NCBI GenBank assembly: GCA_040755295.1 | Contig: JBFMBK010000002.1 | Coordinates: forward strand, 62,001-126,000 | DNA from: Bacillota bacterium | GTDB lineage: Bacteria > Bacillota > Desulfotomaculia > Desulfotomaculales > Ammonificaceae | DNA length: 64,000 nt | Reading direction: 5' to 3' | Shown here: positions 17,508 to 25,154 of the stretch, in pieces | How the letters are laid out: the number at the start of each line of letters is the position of its first letter | Position numbering within the stretch: position 1 is the stretch's first letter | Notes under the pieces: generated by a model | The model's database searches: none | What the model was told of the DNA's origin: nothing | What the model saw: only the letters and a program-made list of their open reading frames with translations | Program-made: the position numbers and the translations under genes

Positions 17508-18998
17508 TCACGCGGTTCTCATAGCCAAGGTCTTCTTCGAAATCGCGTCCCGGTAGACCTGAAGGTACTCGACTCCCGAACGCGCCCATGAAAAATCGAG
17601 GGACATTGTTTTCTTAACCAGGCGCTGCCACATCTCCGGGTTGTCGCGGTATAGCTTCAAAGCCCGGGCAATGGTCGCGTATAGCTCTCGCGGGGTGTAT
17701 TCCGTGAAGACAAACCCGTTTCCCGATACGGTAGCGGCATTAAACTCGCTTACGGTATCGGCCAATCCTCCGGTTGCTCTCGCGACGGGAATCGTTCCGT
17801 AGCGCATGGCGATTAACTGTCCCAGACCGCACGGTTCGAATTTGGACGGCATCAAAAATATGTCCGATCCCGCGTAGATTCGCTGCGCCAAAACGAGATT
17901 AAAACCGATATGCAGCCCGATTTTTTTAGGGTAGCGCTGCTTGAGGCGTTCAAAAACCTTTTCATAATAGGGGTCTCCGGTGCCGAGCACCACCATCTGG
18001 ATATCCAGATGCATCAGTTCATCAGCGATTTCGTCGATCAGGTCAAGACCTTTCTGGGCGACGAGACGCGAGACTAAACCCAGAACGGGAACATCTTTAA
18101 ACGGCAGTCCCATCTCTTTTTGAAGAGCGAATTTATTTTCCTTCTTGTCCTCAATGGTGTCGACACTGAAGTTGCGGTGAATCCGCGGGTCGGTAGCGGG
18201 ATTGAACTCATGATAATTAATCCCGTTGACGATACCGTAGAGATCTTTCGACCTCATCCGGAGTACCCCGTCCAGTCTTTCACCCATAGCCGGCGTCTGA
18301 ATTTCCCGGGCATACGTCCTGCTGACGGTACTGACCACGTCCGAATACAGGATTCCGGCCTTCATGAAGCTGAAGGTGCCGTAGAATTCAAGGAGTTCCG
18401 GCACAAAATAATCTTCTCCGATATTAAACAACTCCATTTTCTCCGGAGGGAAGTTTCCCTGGTACTGAAGGTTGTGGATCGTAAAGACGGTGGCCATTTT
18501 ACGGTAGAAAGGGTTGTTCATGTATTGATTTTTTAGGAGCAGAGGGATGGGACCGGTCTGCCAGTCGTTGCAGTGAATGATATCGGGCTGCCAGCCGAGC
18601 CGCGGGAGCATTTCCAGGACTGCGTAACAGAAGAAGGCAAAACGCTCCGCATCATCAGAAAAGGCATAAATACCGTCTCGGTAAAAATAATTGTAATTGC
18701 CCGCAAAGTAAACGGGTACTGTTTCGCTTCTGCCCTTGTATTGCGAATCCAGCTTGCTTTTCCGTAGAATACACGTACGGAGCTCTCCCGCCAGTTCGAC
18801 CGGAAAATCAAGGACATACTCCATGCCTTCGATTTGTTTGTAGTGCGGCAGCACCACCCGGATATCGTTTATCTGTTCGTCCGGTCCGATAGCCAGGGCT
18901 TTCGGCAGTGAGCCGGCGACATCGGCCAGTCCTCCCACCTTTGCGAAAGGCACTACTTCCGAAGAGACAAAAAGAACCTTTAGCGGCCGGTCAAACAC
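17508..18998 (-). CDS. glgA: Glycogen/starch synthase GlgA (ADP-glucose type, GT5)
   Basis: GlgA extends alpha-1,4-glucan from a sugar nucleotide. The 496-aa GT-B protein opens with the donor-binding loop PFAKVGGLADVAGSLPKAL, has HCNDWQTGPIPLLLKN and FTIHNLQYQGNFP in the N-terminal half, and the retaining-enzyme motif PSKFEPCGLGQLIAMRYG followed by ATGGLADTV in the C-terminal half. The start is GTG after AGGAGGTGAGGG. It overlaps the end of the upstream GalT-like gene by 8 bp, implying translational coupling and a shared pathway. No glgB, glgC or glgP is in the window. Confidence 0.95.
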   Translation of the reverse strand: MFDRPLKVLFVSSEVVPFAKVGGLADVAGSLPKALAIGPDEQINDIRVVLPHYKQIEGMEYVLDFPVELAGELRTCILRKSKLDSQYKGRSETVPVYFAGNYNYFYRDGIYAFSDDAERFAFFCYAVLEMLPRLGWQPDIIHCNDWQTGPIPLLLKNQYMNNPFYRKMATVFTIHNLQYQGNFPPEKMELFNIGEDYFVPELLEFYGTFSFMKAGILYSDVVSTVSRTYAREIQTPAMGERLDGVLRMRSKDLYGIVNGINYHEFNPATDPRIHRNFSVDTIEDKKENKFALQKEMGLPFKDVPVLGLVSRLVAQKGLDLIDEIADELMHLDIQMVVLGTGDPYYEKVFERLKQRYPKKIGLHIGFNLVLAQRIYAGSDIFLMPSKFEPCGLGQLIAMRYGTIPVARATGGLADTVSEFNAATVSGNGFVFTEYTPRELYATIARALKLYRDNPEMWQRLVKKTMSLDFSWARSGVEYLQVYRDAISKKTLAMRTA

Positions 18999-20040
18999 TT
19001 GCCCTCACCTCCTGAACCGAACTGATTACTTCGGGACACCACTCCGCCGCGTCCCTCATGGCTGCCGCCGCCATTTCGGGCGGCGTAGGGTTGATGTAAT
19101 AACCGGTGCCGAGTTCGAAACCGGCGATAATCGTCAGACGGGGTAGTATCTCGAGATGCCAGTGATAGTCATCGCCGGCGCCGTCGTTTACCGGGGACGT
19201 ATGCAGCACCATGTTGTACGGCGGGTCATAAACCGTCTGCGCCAAGCGGCCCAGGCTTTCCCTTAATACACATGCGAGGTCGCGTACCTGTTCCTCCTCG
19301 ATCTGCGCAAAGTCGCGCTGGTGTTTTTTCGGCAAAACCCACATTTCGAAGGGAAAACGGGCCGCATACGGTACAAATGATATAAAGTGATCGCCTTCGT
19401 TAACCACGCGCTCCTTACACTCGGCCTCATAGCGCCACATATTGCAGTAGACGCACCCGCCTTTTTCCCTCTCGAACTCTCTTACGCCCGCGATTTCCGC
19501 CCTTATGTCCACCGGTACCATGGGCAGGGCGATAAGTTGAGAATGCGCATGTTCCAAAGAAGATCCGGCGACAGAACCTTTGTTTTTGAAAATACTGATA
19601 TATTTTAGACGCTCGTCCCGGCGTAAATCCAGGGAACGCTCCCGCCAGGCCCAAATCACTTCCGCCACCTGCCAATCGGACTGGTTTACAAGATTCGGTT
19701 CATGTTCCGTTGTTTCGATAATCACTTCGTGTGCTCCGACGCCGCACCGTTTGACGAGGTGCGCCTCCTCATAAAACGTCCTATTCTCTTCTTCGACACG
19801 ACAGGCCGGAAATTTATTCGGAACTACCCGGACCCACCAGCCCGGCCGGTCATGTTTGCTGCTCAATTGCCGGAAAGCCAGGACTTCCGGCGGAGTATCC
19901 CCCTCGTGTCCCTCGCAGAGCGGACACCTTTCCTGCTTTTTTTGCTCGAGCGGAGGTTTATAGTCGGTTGGACGTTTCGCCCTTTCCGTACTTACCGCCA
20001 CCCACCTGTCGATAACTGGATCCTTACGCCATTCAGGCAA
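18991..20040 (-). CDS. GalT-like nucleotidyltransferase (galactose-1-P uridylyltransferase or ADP-glucose phosphorylase type)
   Basis: A 349-aa HIT-superfamily protein. The N-terminal domain shows the zinc-type CPLCEGHEG and FRQLSSKHDRPGWWVRVVPNKFP. The active-site stretch is SSLEHAHSQLIALP, where HxH is the nucleotidylated-histidine motif. Classical GalT has HPHGQ here; HAHSQ resembles sequences I recall for GalT-like ADP-glucose phosphorylases. The C-terminal half has HWHLEILPRLT. TTG start after AGGGG. It overlaps glgA by 8 bp, so an adenylyl-transfer role on ADP-glucose is plausible. The database name would normally be galT; the substrate is uncertain. Confidence 0.85.
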   Translation of the reverse strand: MPEWRKDPVIDRWVAVSTERAKRPTDYKPPLEQKKQERCPLCEGHEGDTPPEVLAFRQLSSKHDRPGWWVRVVPNKFPACRVEEENRTFYEEAHLVKRCGVGAHEVIIETTEHEPNLVNQSDWQVAEVIWAWRERSLDLRRDERLKYISIFKNKGSVAGSSLEHAHSQLIALPMVPVDIRAEIAGVREFEREKGGCVYCNMWRYEAECKERVVNEGDHFISFVPYAARFPFEMWVLPKKHQRDFAQIEEEQVRDLACVLRESLGRLAQTVYDPPYNMVLHTSPVNDGAGDDYHWHLEILPRLTIIAGFELGTGYYINPTPPEMAAAAMRDAAEWCPEVISSVQEVRASV

Positions 20041-20230
20041 TATGCTAACCCCCTACGCACCGTTTCACAGCCATATGAAAATTGTTTTTATATTAATATA
20101 CCCTTTTTTCTTCTTACAAGCTTGACCGGATAAAAAAAGCCGCAAATATTTAAACCTCATGAAGATAAAGCAGGAAAAAGTCTAACATTCTCGAAATAAA
20201 ATACCCGTAAAGGACCGAGGGGGGAGAATC

Positions 20231-20932
20231 ATGGCGGGAAATCAGAATGTCGAAATCAAAGGAACGCGTGACGGCCTAGTCATTTTCTTGAACCCTACCT
20301 GCGATTTTGACGAACTAAAAAACGCTCTTCTTCGTCAACTGGAACGCGCCTGCGATTTCTTCAAGGGAGCCCGCTTCACCTTTCACCTCGGAAAGAAAAA
20401 CCTTCCTGTCGAACAAAAGCAGGAACTTGTCAGCATAGTTGCCCGCTACGGCCTTGTTTACACCGAAAACATCGCCTATCCTACGACAAACAGGACCGCA
20501 AAACCAACGCAGGCTGTCCGCGAACCCCAAAGTACCTTGCCGTCTAAAACACAATCCTCCGGCTCAGCCGATCTGACAACTGCATTGCCGCCGGGCGCCG
20601 GCGCCGCCCAATTGATTCGCCATAGCCTGCGCGCGGGGGAGTCGATCATCACCGATAAACACGTCGTTATAACGGGTGACGTTCATCCGGGTACATCGGT
20701 GACTTCAGCCGGAAGTATAGTCGTACTTGGTACTCTTAGCGGCAAAGCCGTCGCCGGCGCTTACGGCAATAAAGATTCCGTCGTTACCGCGCTGAGGTTT
20801 AGACCCACGGCTCTTTCGATCGCCGGTATCGCCGCAGGCCCGCCCTCGAAAACGCTCGTTAACGTTAAGGCGTTTATTAAGGGCGGCAGGGTTACCATCA
20901 TGCCCCTCCGCGAATCACACAAGAATAATTAG
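20231..20932 (+). CDS. minC: Septum site-determining protein MinC
   Basis: MinC inhibits FtsZ polymerisation away from midcell. The 233-aa protein has the N-terminal MinC domain (about 1-100, IKGTRDGLVIFLNPTCDFDEL), a variable linker (about 80-125) and the C-terminal beta-helical domain with the signature VVITGDVHPGTSV, SAGSIVVLGTLSGKAVAGA and FRPTALSIAGIA. GAGGGGGAGAATC precedes the ATG. No minD or minE is adjacent, which is unusual. It converges with the Nudix gene, the two stops overlapping by 4 bp. Confidence 0.93.
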   Translation: MAGNQNVEIKGTRDGLVIFLNPTCDFDELKNALLRQLERACDFFKGARFTFHLGKKNLPVEQKQELVSIVARYGLVYTENIAYPTTNRTAKPTQAVREPQSTLPSKTQSSGSADLTTALPPGAGAAQLIRHSLRAGESIITDKHVVITGDVHPGTSVTSAGSIVVLGTLSGKAVAGAYGNKDSVVTALRFRPTALSIAGIAAGPPSKTLVNVKAFIKGGRVTIMPLRESHKNN

Positions 20933-21468
20933 CCGCGCTGTTCCAACACTTTACTGCTCCACAATAGACCACATATTGATTTGGCGTCACAAATTTCGCC
21001 CTTATAGACCATTTCCAGCGCCTTCGGGAACGGAATCCGGACCACCTCAACAAATTCATCCTCGTCGGTTTCCTGCTGGTGGAAAGAAAGGTCACGTACG
21101 AGGTAAAGGTGCATCATCTCGCTGGTAAACCCGGGGGTGGAGTAGAACCGGCCAAGGCACCGCCACGACCGGGCTCTGATTCCCGCCTCCTCGATAAGTT
21201 CACGACGCGCGGATGTTTCGGGATCCTCGGTCTCTTCGATCTTCCCCGCCGGGATTTCCACCAACACCTTTCCTACGGGGTGGCGATACTGCCGCACCAT
21301 CACCACCTCCTTGTCGTCCGTAAGCGCCACCACTGCCACTGCCCCGGCGTACTCCACGACTTCCCTGGTGCCGGTACGCCCGTCAGGTAGAAGGACCGTG
21401 TCGACCCGTACGTTAATTATTTTCCCGCTGTAAACGCGCTCCGAGCTTAAGGTTTCTTCGTGCAGCAT
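20929..21468 (-). CDS. Nudix hydrolase, ADP-ribose pyrophosphatase type
   Basis: The 179-aa protein carries the Nudix box as GKIEETEDPETSARRELIEEAG (residues about 76-97; key residues G, E, R-E-x-x-E-E), preceded by VRQYRHPVGKVLVEIPAG, a pattern typical of ADP-ribose pyrophosphatases (NudF/YqkG group). These hydrolyse ADP-ribose to AMP and ribose-5-phosphate. The C terminus has FPKALEMVYKGEICDAKSI, also family-typical. ATG after GGGAG. It converges with minC; upstream is a 480-bp repeat-bearing spacer. Confidence 0.92.
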   Translation of the reverse strand: MLHEETLSSERVYSGKIINVRVDTVLLPDGRTGTREVVEYAGAVAVVALTDDKEVVMVRQYRHPVGKVLVEIPAGKIEETEDPETSARRELIEEAGIRARSWRCLGRFYSTPGFTSEMMHLYLVRDLSFHQQETDEDEFVEVVRIPFPKALEMVYKGEICDAKSICGLLWSSKVLEQRG

Positions 21469-21480
21469 ACTATTTCTCCC

Positions 21481-21533
21481 TTCTCAGGTCCTCAGTCCTC
21501 AGGTCCTCAGTCCTCAGTCCTCAGTCCTCAGTC
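21481..21533. repeat. Tandem repeat, unit TCCTCAGT (with TCCTCAGG variants)
   Basis: Six or more consecutive copies of an 8-base unit (TCCTCAGT or TCCTCAGG) lie directly upstream of the Nudix gene, then decay into CGGACTTAGGACTTTCGACT. No protein or RNA role is apparent; slippage-type expansion is likely. Confidence 0.85.
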
Positions 21534-21950
21534 CCGTATCCCGGACTTAGGACTTTCGACTAGGAACCTGCCCCTTAGGCAGGGCTATGGTCTCTATCGC
21601 CGCGTTACCCAACCTTACAAACCTGCCGCCGACCTTGTTCCCGCCGTCACAAGCAGGTGTGGTTCTGTTCCGAAGTCTTCCATCGACAATAAGCGTTCTT
21701 TCTTAGGGCACGGCGATAAGCTGTGTATTACGCTAATTTCGGATACGCCCGCTTTCCGTGCCGCATCGGGCAGCGCTTGTCTGTGAAAATCCTCGCGCGC
21801 CGGGCTGGTCACCGCACTCAGGTTCTGCATCTTATTCCTCTCTCTTCTATCGTTTTCGCGCCGCGGCCGGAGTCTTCCTTTAAGCGCATATAAACCTTTT
21901 TATACGGACATATATAAATAGACAGATCATCCTTGTAAAGGAGCAAAAAC
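21534..21950. other. Rest of the 480-bp Nudix-hsp20 spacer
   Basis: It contains decayed TCAGTCC-type repeats, a small hairpin (CCTGCC-cctta-GGCAGG near 21568), a possible broken reading frame on the minus strand (separate entry), and the AT-rich hsp20 leader (21880-21950), which includes TATAAA-cctt-TTTATA. No CIRCE-type operator is seen. Confidence 0.4.
21547..21830 (-). pseudogene. Possible frameshifted small gene of unknown family
   Basis: On the minus strand an ATG at 21830 after AGAGGA opens a 71-codon frame (starting M-Q-N-L-S-A-V-T-S-P, stop at 21615). Near its end another frame takes over that stays open for about 30 codons (NKVGGRFVRLGNAAIETIAL, then LPKGQVPSRKS) to 21547. Amino-acid composition looks gene-like in both parts, suggesting one gene split by a frameshift near 21640. 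I recognise no family and this could be non-coding. Confidence 0.22.
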
Positions 21951-22403
21951 ATGTCTATGATGCGGCGGCGTGACCCCTACGGCGAGTTGTCAAACATACG
22001 TGACCAGATGAACAAGTTGTGGGATGTCCTTCGGCCCGGCCTTGGTTTTCGTCTCGGCACCCCGGGTGAAATCCCTTCACCCCGGATCGACCTCCACCAG
22101 AGTGAAAACGACATCAGGGCGGTCGTCGAGATACCGGGCCTTGAATCCAAAGACGATATTGAGGTAATCGTAACTGATAATACGTTAACCGTGCGGGGGG
22201 AAATTAAACGGAGCTACGAGCAGGAAGGCGAAGGGGTATTCCATAGTGAGAGATACTACGGCGCTTTTAACCGTACCCTTAGTCTACCGGTAGAGGTAAA
22301 ACCCGACGAATCCACAGCAAGCTACAAAAACGGCGTCTTGGAAATTCGCATGCCTAAAACCGAGGCAAGTAAGCGGCGAACGGTCAGGGTGCCGATTCAT
22401 TAA
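21951..22403 (+). CDS. Small heat shock protein Hsp20
   Basis: A 150-aa alpha-crystallin family chaperone that binds unfolding proteins without ATP. Residues of about 45-145 form the crystallin domain: PRIDLHQSENDIRAVVEIPG, LTVRGEIKRSYEQEG, and the conserved FNRTLSLPVEVKPD then YKNGVLEIRMPK. The N-terminal arm is R-rich (MSMMRRRDPYGELSN). AAAGGAG precedes the ATG by seven bases. Monocistronic; no CIRCE element is visible upstream, so HrcA control is not supported. Confidence 0.95.
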   Translation: MSMMRRRDPYGELSNIRDQMNKLWDVLRPGLGFRLGTPGEIPSPRIDLHQSENDIRAVVEIPGLESKDDIEVIVTDNTLTVRGEIKRSYEQEGEGVFHSERYYGAFNRTLSLPVEVKPDESTASYKNGVLEIRMPKTEASKRRTVRVPIH

Positions 22404-22422
22404 CTTCAACACTCTTCTGGAT

Positions 22423-22674
22423 TTATTCGATCTTCCGCCGCTTTCCCACTTGTGACAGAAGCTCTTCCACCGTCGGCAGCCCACCCGAGGCGATGACTTC
22501 CTCCCCTATTGCAACCACCGGCAGCGGCAGTTCCTTATCGCGTATTTGCGCCGCGAGTTCAGCCGCGCCGGGGTAATCACCGGGGGAAGCCACGTCCTGG
22601 TAAATGACTCGAACAACCCCACCGAAATACTTCGAAACCGCTTTCTTGTAAAAATGGTAGCTTAACGGCACCAC
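22423..22674 (-). CDS. Small thioredoxin-fold-like protein, possibly truncated at the N terminus
   Basis: The 83-aa frame (GTG start) ends with VVRVIYQDVASPGDYPGAA, IRDKELPLPVVAIGEEVIAS and GGLPTVEELLSQ, the beta-beta-alpha pattern and cis-proline (LPLPVV) of thioredoxin-like proteins such as the YuzD group. No ribosome binding site precedes the GTG. Upstream in the same frame a cysteine codon (RGCSAVV) is preceded by a stop, while a neighbouring frame starting V-R-I-V-P-D could supply the missing N-terminal strand, so a frameshift is possible. Function unknown. Confidence 0.5.
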   Translation of the reverse strand: MVPLSYHFYKKAVSKYFGGVVRVIYQDVASPGDYPGAAELAAQIRDKELPLPVVAIGEEVIASGGLPTVEELLSQVGKRRKIE

Positions 22675-22885
22675 GGCCGAACAACCGCGTGGCGGTCATC
22701 CGGGACGATCCTCACGGGCCGGTATCGTGTCGAAAATCCAAACAGGTTGTTCCACGAATCAATCCCCTAAGTGGTCAGCAGTCACATTTCTTCTTCTCTC
22801 GGATCTGAGACTCGCGGCTTTTTTTACTCGGGCTCGGGACGGAGGACTTAAGATTTTACCCGTGACCCGTAACTCGCGTCAAGGC

Positions 22886-23725
22886 TTACAAGGTCATTTG
22901 CCGGAGTCTTTTTATCCGTTCGTTTGTGGAAGGATGGGTGCTGAACAAGCGCGCCATGCTGCCCGCCGAGAGCGGGTTTACAATAAAAAGATGAGAAGAT
23001 GCCGGGCTTACCTCCATCGGGATCCGCCTTGCCCCCTGCTCGAGCTTCAGGAGTGCGCTTGCCAGACCGTCGGGGTGTCCCGCGATCCTTGCTCCCGTAG
23101 CGTCGGCGTTAAACTCTCCCGCGCGCGAGATCGCCATCTGTACCAGCAAGGCAGCGATGGGTGCGACGATCAGCAGAATTAAAGCGGCCAGCGGGTTGCC
23201 CCCCTCGTTATCGTCCCGGTTACTGCCCAGAATCATTCCCCATCGGGCTACGCTCGCGATAAGGGTTATAGCGCCGGCGATACTCGCAGCAATGGTACCA
23301 ACAAGCGTGTCACGGTTTTTAACATGAGCCAGTTCGTGTGCCAGCACCCCTTCTATTTCCGTCTTATTTAAGAGGCGAACAAGACCTTCCGTTACCGCCA
23401 CCGCTGCATGCTGCGGATTTCGGCCGGTAGCGAATGCGTTGGGCTGCATGGAAGGCGTGAGATAAACGCGCGGCATCGGCAGGCCCGCCCGGCTTACCAA
23501 ACGCTCAACTATGTCGTATATCTCAGGGGCTTCGCTGCGGCTCAGCGGCCTTGAACCGGTCATCCTGATAACGATCTTATCGCTGTAATAATATGAAAAA
23601 AAGTTCATGGCAAGAGCGATAAAGAAAAATATTAACGCTCCCTGCCCTCCGAAAGCGGACTGACCGATAAGCACCAGTATTACCGACAGGACTGCGAGAA
23701 GCGCAACAATTCGAATCCTGTTCAA
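22886..23725 (-). CDS. htpX: Membrane zinc metalloprotease HtpX (M48)
   Basis: HtpX degrades misfolded membrane proteins. About 280 aa: two N-terminal helices (about 5-45), the zinc motif VLAHELAHVKNRD (HExxH), two further helices (GTIAASIAGAITLIASVARW; LILLIVAPIAALLVQM) and the third ligand in ISRAGEFNADATGARIAG. TTG at 23725 is preferred because GGAGGG lies six bases upstream; the ATG at 23731 abuts the ribosome binding site. A motif shared with the nfeD leader lies 47-77 bp upstream, and a TATAAT is at about 23767-23762 on the minus strand. Confidence 0.93.
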   Translation of the reverse strand: MNRIRIVALLAVLSVILVLIGQSAFGGQGALIFFFIALAMNFFSYYYSDKIVIRMTGSRPLSRSEAPEIYDIVERLVSRAGLPMPRVYLTPSMQPNAFATGRNPQHAAVAVTEGLVRLLNKTEIEGVLAHELAHVKNRDTLVGTIAASIAGAITLIASVARWGMILGSNRDDNEGGNPLAALILLIVAPIAALLVQMAISRAGEFNADATGARIAGHPDGLASALLKLEQGARRIPMEVSPASSHLFIVNPLSAGSMARLFSTHPSTNERIKRLRQMTL

Positions 23726-23777
23726 AATCATCCCTCCATAAAAGCTGTCTTAATTTAAGTTATTATAACCATTACAG

Positions 23778-23802
23778 CCGCTTAGTGTTTCGCTGAGGGA
23801 AC
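23778..23802 (-). promoter_or_regulatory. Motif shared with the nfeD leader (copy 2)
   Basis: The plus-strand sequence is CCGCTTAGTGTTTC then GCTGAGGGAAC; it matches 7633-7658 closely. It lies just upstream of a TATAAT hexamer (minus strand) in the htpX leader. Confidence 0.5.
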
Positions 23803-24123
23803 ACATACCTCTAATGCCGCCGCGCCCGATGACGGCCTAATAGATACTATTTTCTTTATTTGAGATTATACACCATTAAGGCGGCCGAAGTAAGTATTCA
23901 GTAACCAGGATAAATTTGACTCAAGCAAAGTACTGGCGGAAAAGGCGTTTAGTACCCCCTGAAATTAAAAATAGCCGACCCCGGCTCTTTAACTGGCTCT
24001 CTTCCTACCTTATTTTATTCTACCTTCTGAATTCCGGCTGAATTCCGGCTTCTGGATTATGAATTCTTCCTTCTATCTTCCACCTTCTACATTCTATATT
24101 CTGTATTCTGCATTCTATTCCTA
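23803..24123. other. 320-bp spacer with decayed short repeats
   Basis: The htpX-proximal part has no recognisable element. From about 24015 it becomes a pyrimidine-rich array: GAATTCCGGCTGAATTCCGG, then CTACATTCTATATTCTGTA and relatives, up to the stop of the diguanylate cyclase gene. No gene is supported. Confidence 0.45.
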
Positions 24124-24960
24124 CTAACTCTCAAGCGCGTAAACCTGGTTCTTTCCTCCGGCTTTGGCCGCAAGAAGGTAAAAGTCGGCGCGTTTTAACA
24201 ACTCTTCGGCCACCACAGCGTCTTGCGGGTACGTAACCACCCCGAGACTTATACTCATACCTCTGCTCCTTACAGCGTTGCGCAGCCTTTCCGCAGTCAC
24301 CTTAGCCGAACGGGCATCAGCCCCGGTGAGGATAATTGCGAACTCATCGCCGCCGTAACGTACGACGACATCCTCCTGTCTCAGAGCCCCTCTGATGGTT
24401 TGGGCTATTGTCTGCAAAAGGACATCTCCTGTAAGATGACCGTGCTTATCATTGTACGTCTTAAAACTGTCGATATCAAGCATTATCACCGAAACGGGTA
24501 TTGCGTACCGTTTCGCCCGGGCGACCTCCTCGCCGAGACGTTCAAACAGGTATCGGCGGTTATATACACCGGTCAGCGGGTCGGTAATAACCAGCTGCTG
24601 CAGATTACTTATGCTCTCACGAAGTTCAGTTTCCTTGGTTCGCGCGCGCTCAATCAACAACCCCAGAAAAAGTGATACTCCCACCGTTAAGACCACCGCC
24701 GGAAATTCGCTTTCGTTCTTTATTTTACCGACCGCTCCTATAAGCGCGGCAGGTATCACAGCGGCGGCAACCGCCCCCCTCAACCCCCAGGTGTAGGCAC
24801 ACAACGCCGACGGAACCACATACAGAATCCACACTTCTCTTCCTAAGGGCGCCGCAAGCATCCGGAGCGCGACCGGCAACGCCCAGCAGAGTAACAGCAC
24901 AAGCGCCTGGCGGATCCCGAAATTCACCCCAATACCTATCGACCCCTTTTCGTTATTCAT
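24124..24960 (-). CDS. Diguanylate cyclase with N-terminal membrane domain
   Basis: The 278-aa protein has about four membrane helices (residues 12-110), a short coiled linker (ERARTKETELRESISNLQQ), and a GGDEF domain (about 122-278) with DPLTGVYNRRYLFERLG, MLDIDSFKTYNDKHGH and the intact active site RYGGDEFAIIL. It should make cyclic di-GMP. An inhibitory RxxD is not evident upstream of GGDEF. The input signal for the membrane part is unknown. The ribosome binding site before the ATG is weak. It is divergent from aprB. Confidence 0.93.
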   Translation of the reverse strand: MNNEKGSIGIGVNFGIRQALVLLLCWALPVALRMLAAPLGREVWILYVVPSALCAYTWGLRGAVAAAVIPAALIGAVGKIKNESEFPAVVLTVGVSLFLGLLIERARTKETELRESISNLQQLVITDPLTGVYNRRYLFERLGEEVARAKRYAIPVSVIMLDIDSFKTYNDKHGHLTGDVLLQTIAQTIRGALRQEDVVVRYGGDEFAIILTGADARSAKVTAERLRNAVRSRGMSISLGVVTYPQDAVVAEELLKRADFYLLAAKAGGKNQVYALES

Positions 24961-25119
24961 AATATCGTACGATCCGTCATAGCTATTAAATTGTTTGACC
25001 TGTATTTAGTTAAAAAAGTTTCGTCAAAAACAATAAATTTCCTTCAAGAACCACAGTGAAAAATTTCAAAACGCCCTGCGGGAGCACATGAAAACAAAAA
25101 TTTTAAATTATCTAACTGC
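24961..25119. other. AT-rich intergenic region between the cyclase gene and the apr promoter
   Basis: AT-rich sequence (for example GTTAAAAAAGTTTCG-like stretches) forming the start of the 550-bp gap before aprB. No gene or structured element is supported here; the aprB promoter and leader are listed separately. Confidence 0.4.
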
Positions 25120-25148
25120 TTGACAAGCCAAAATGACCTTGTTAAAAT
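25120..25148 (+). promoter_or_regulatory. Strong sigma-A promoter for aprBA
   Basis: TTGACA (25120-25125), 17-base spacer, TAAAAT (25143-25148). This is near consensus and points toward aprB. The predicted start near 25155 gives a leader of about 355 nt. Confidence 0.8.
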
Positions 25149-25154
25149 AAACAC

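Noticed and set aside
21481-21533. Possible CRISPR array
   Set aside because: Units of 8 bases without unique spacers; a simple tandem repeat, and no cas genes nearby.
21840-21950. CIRCE operator upstream of hsp20
   Set aside because: The TTAGCACTC...GAGTGCTAA pattern is absent.
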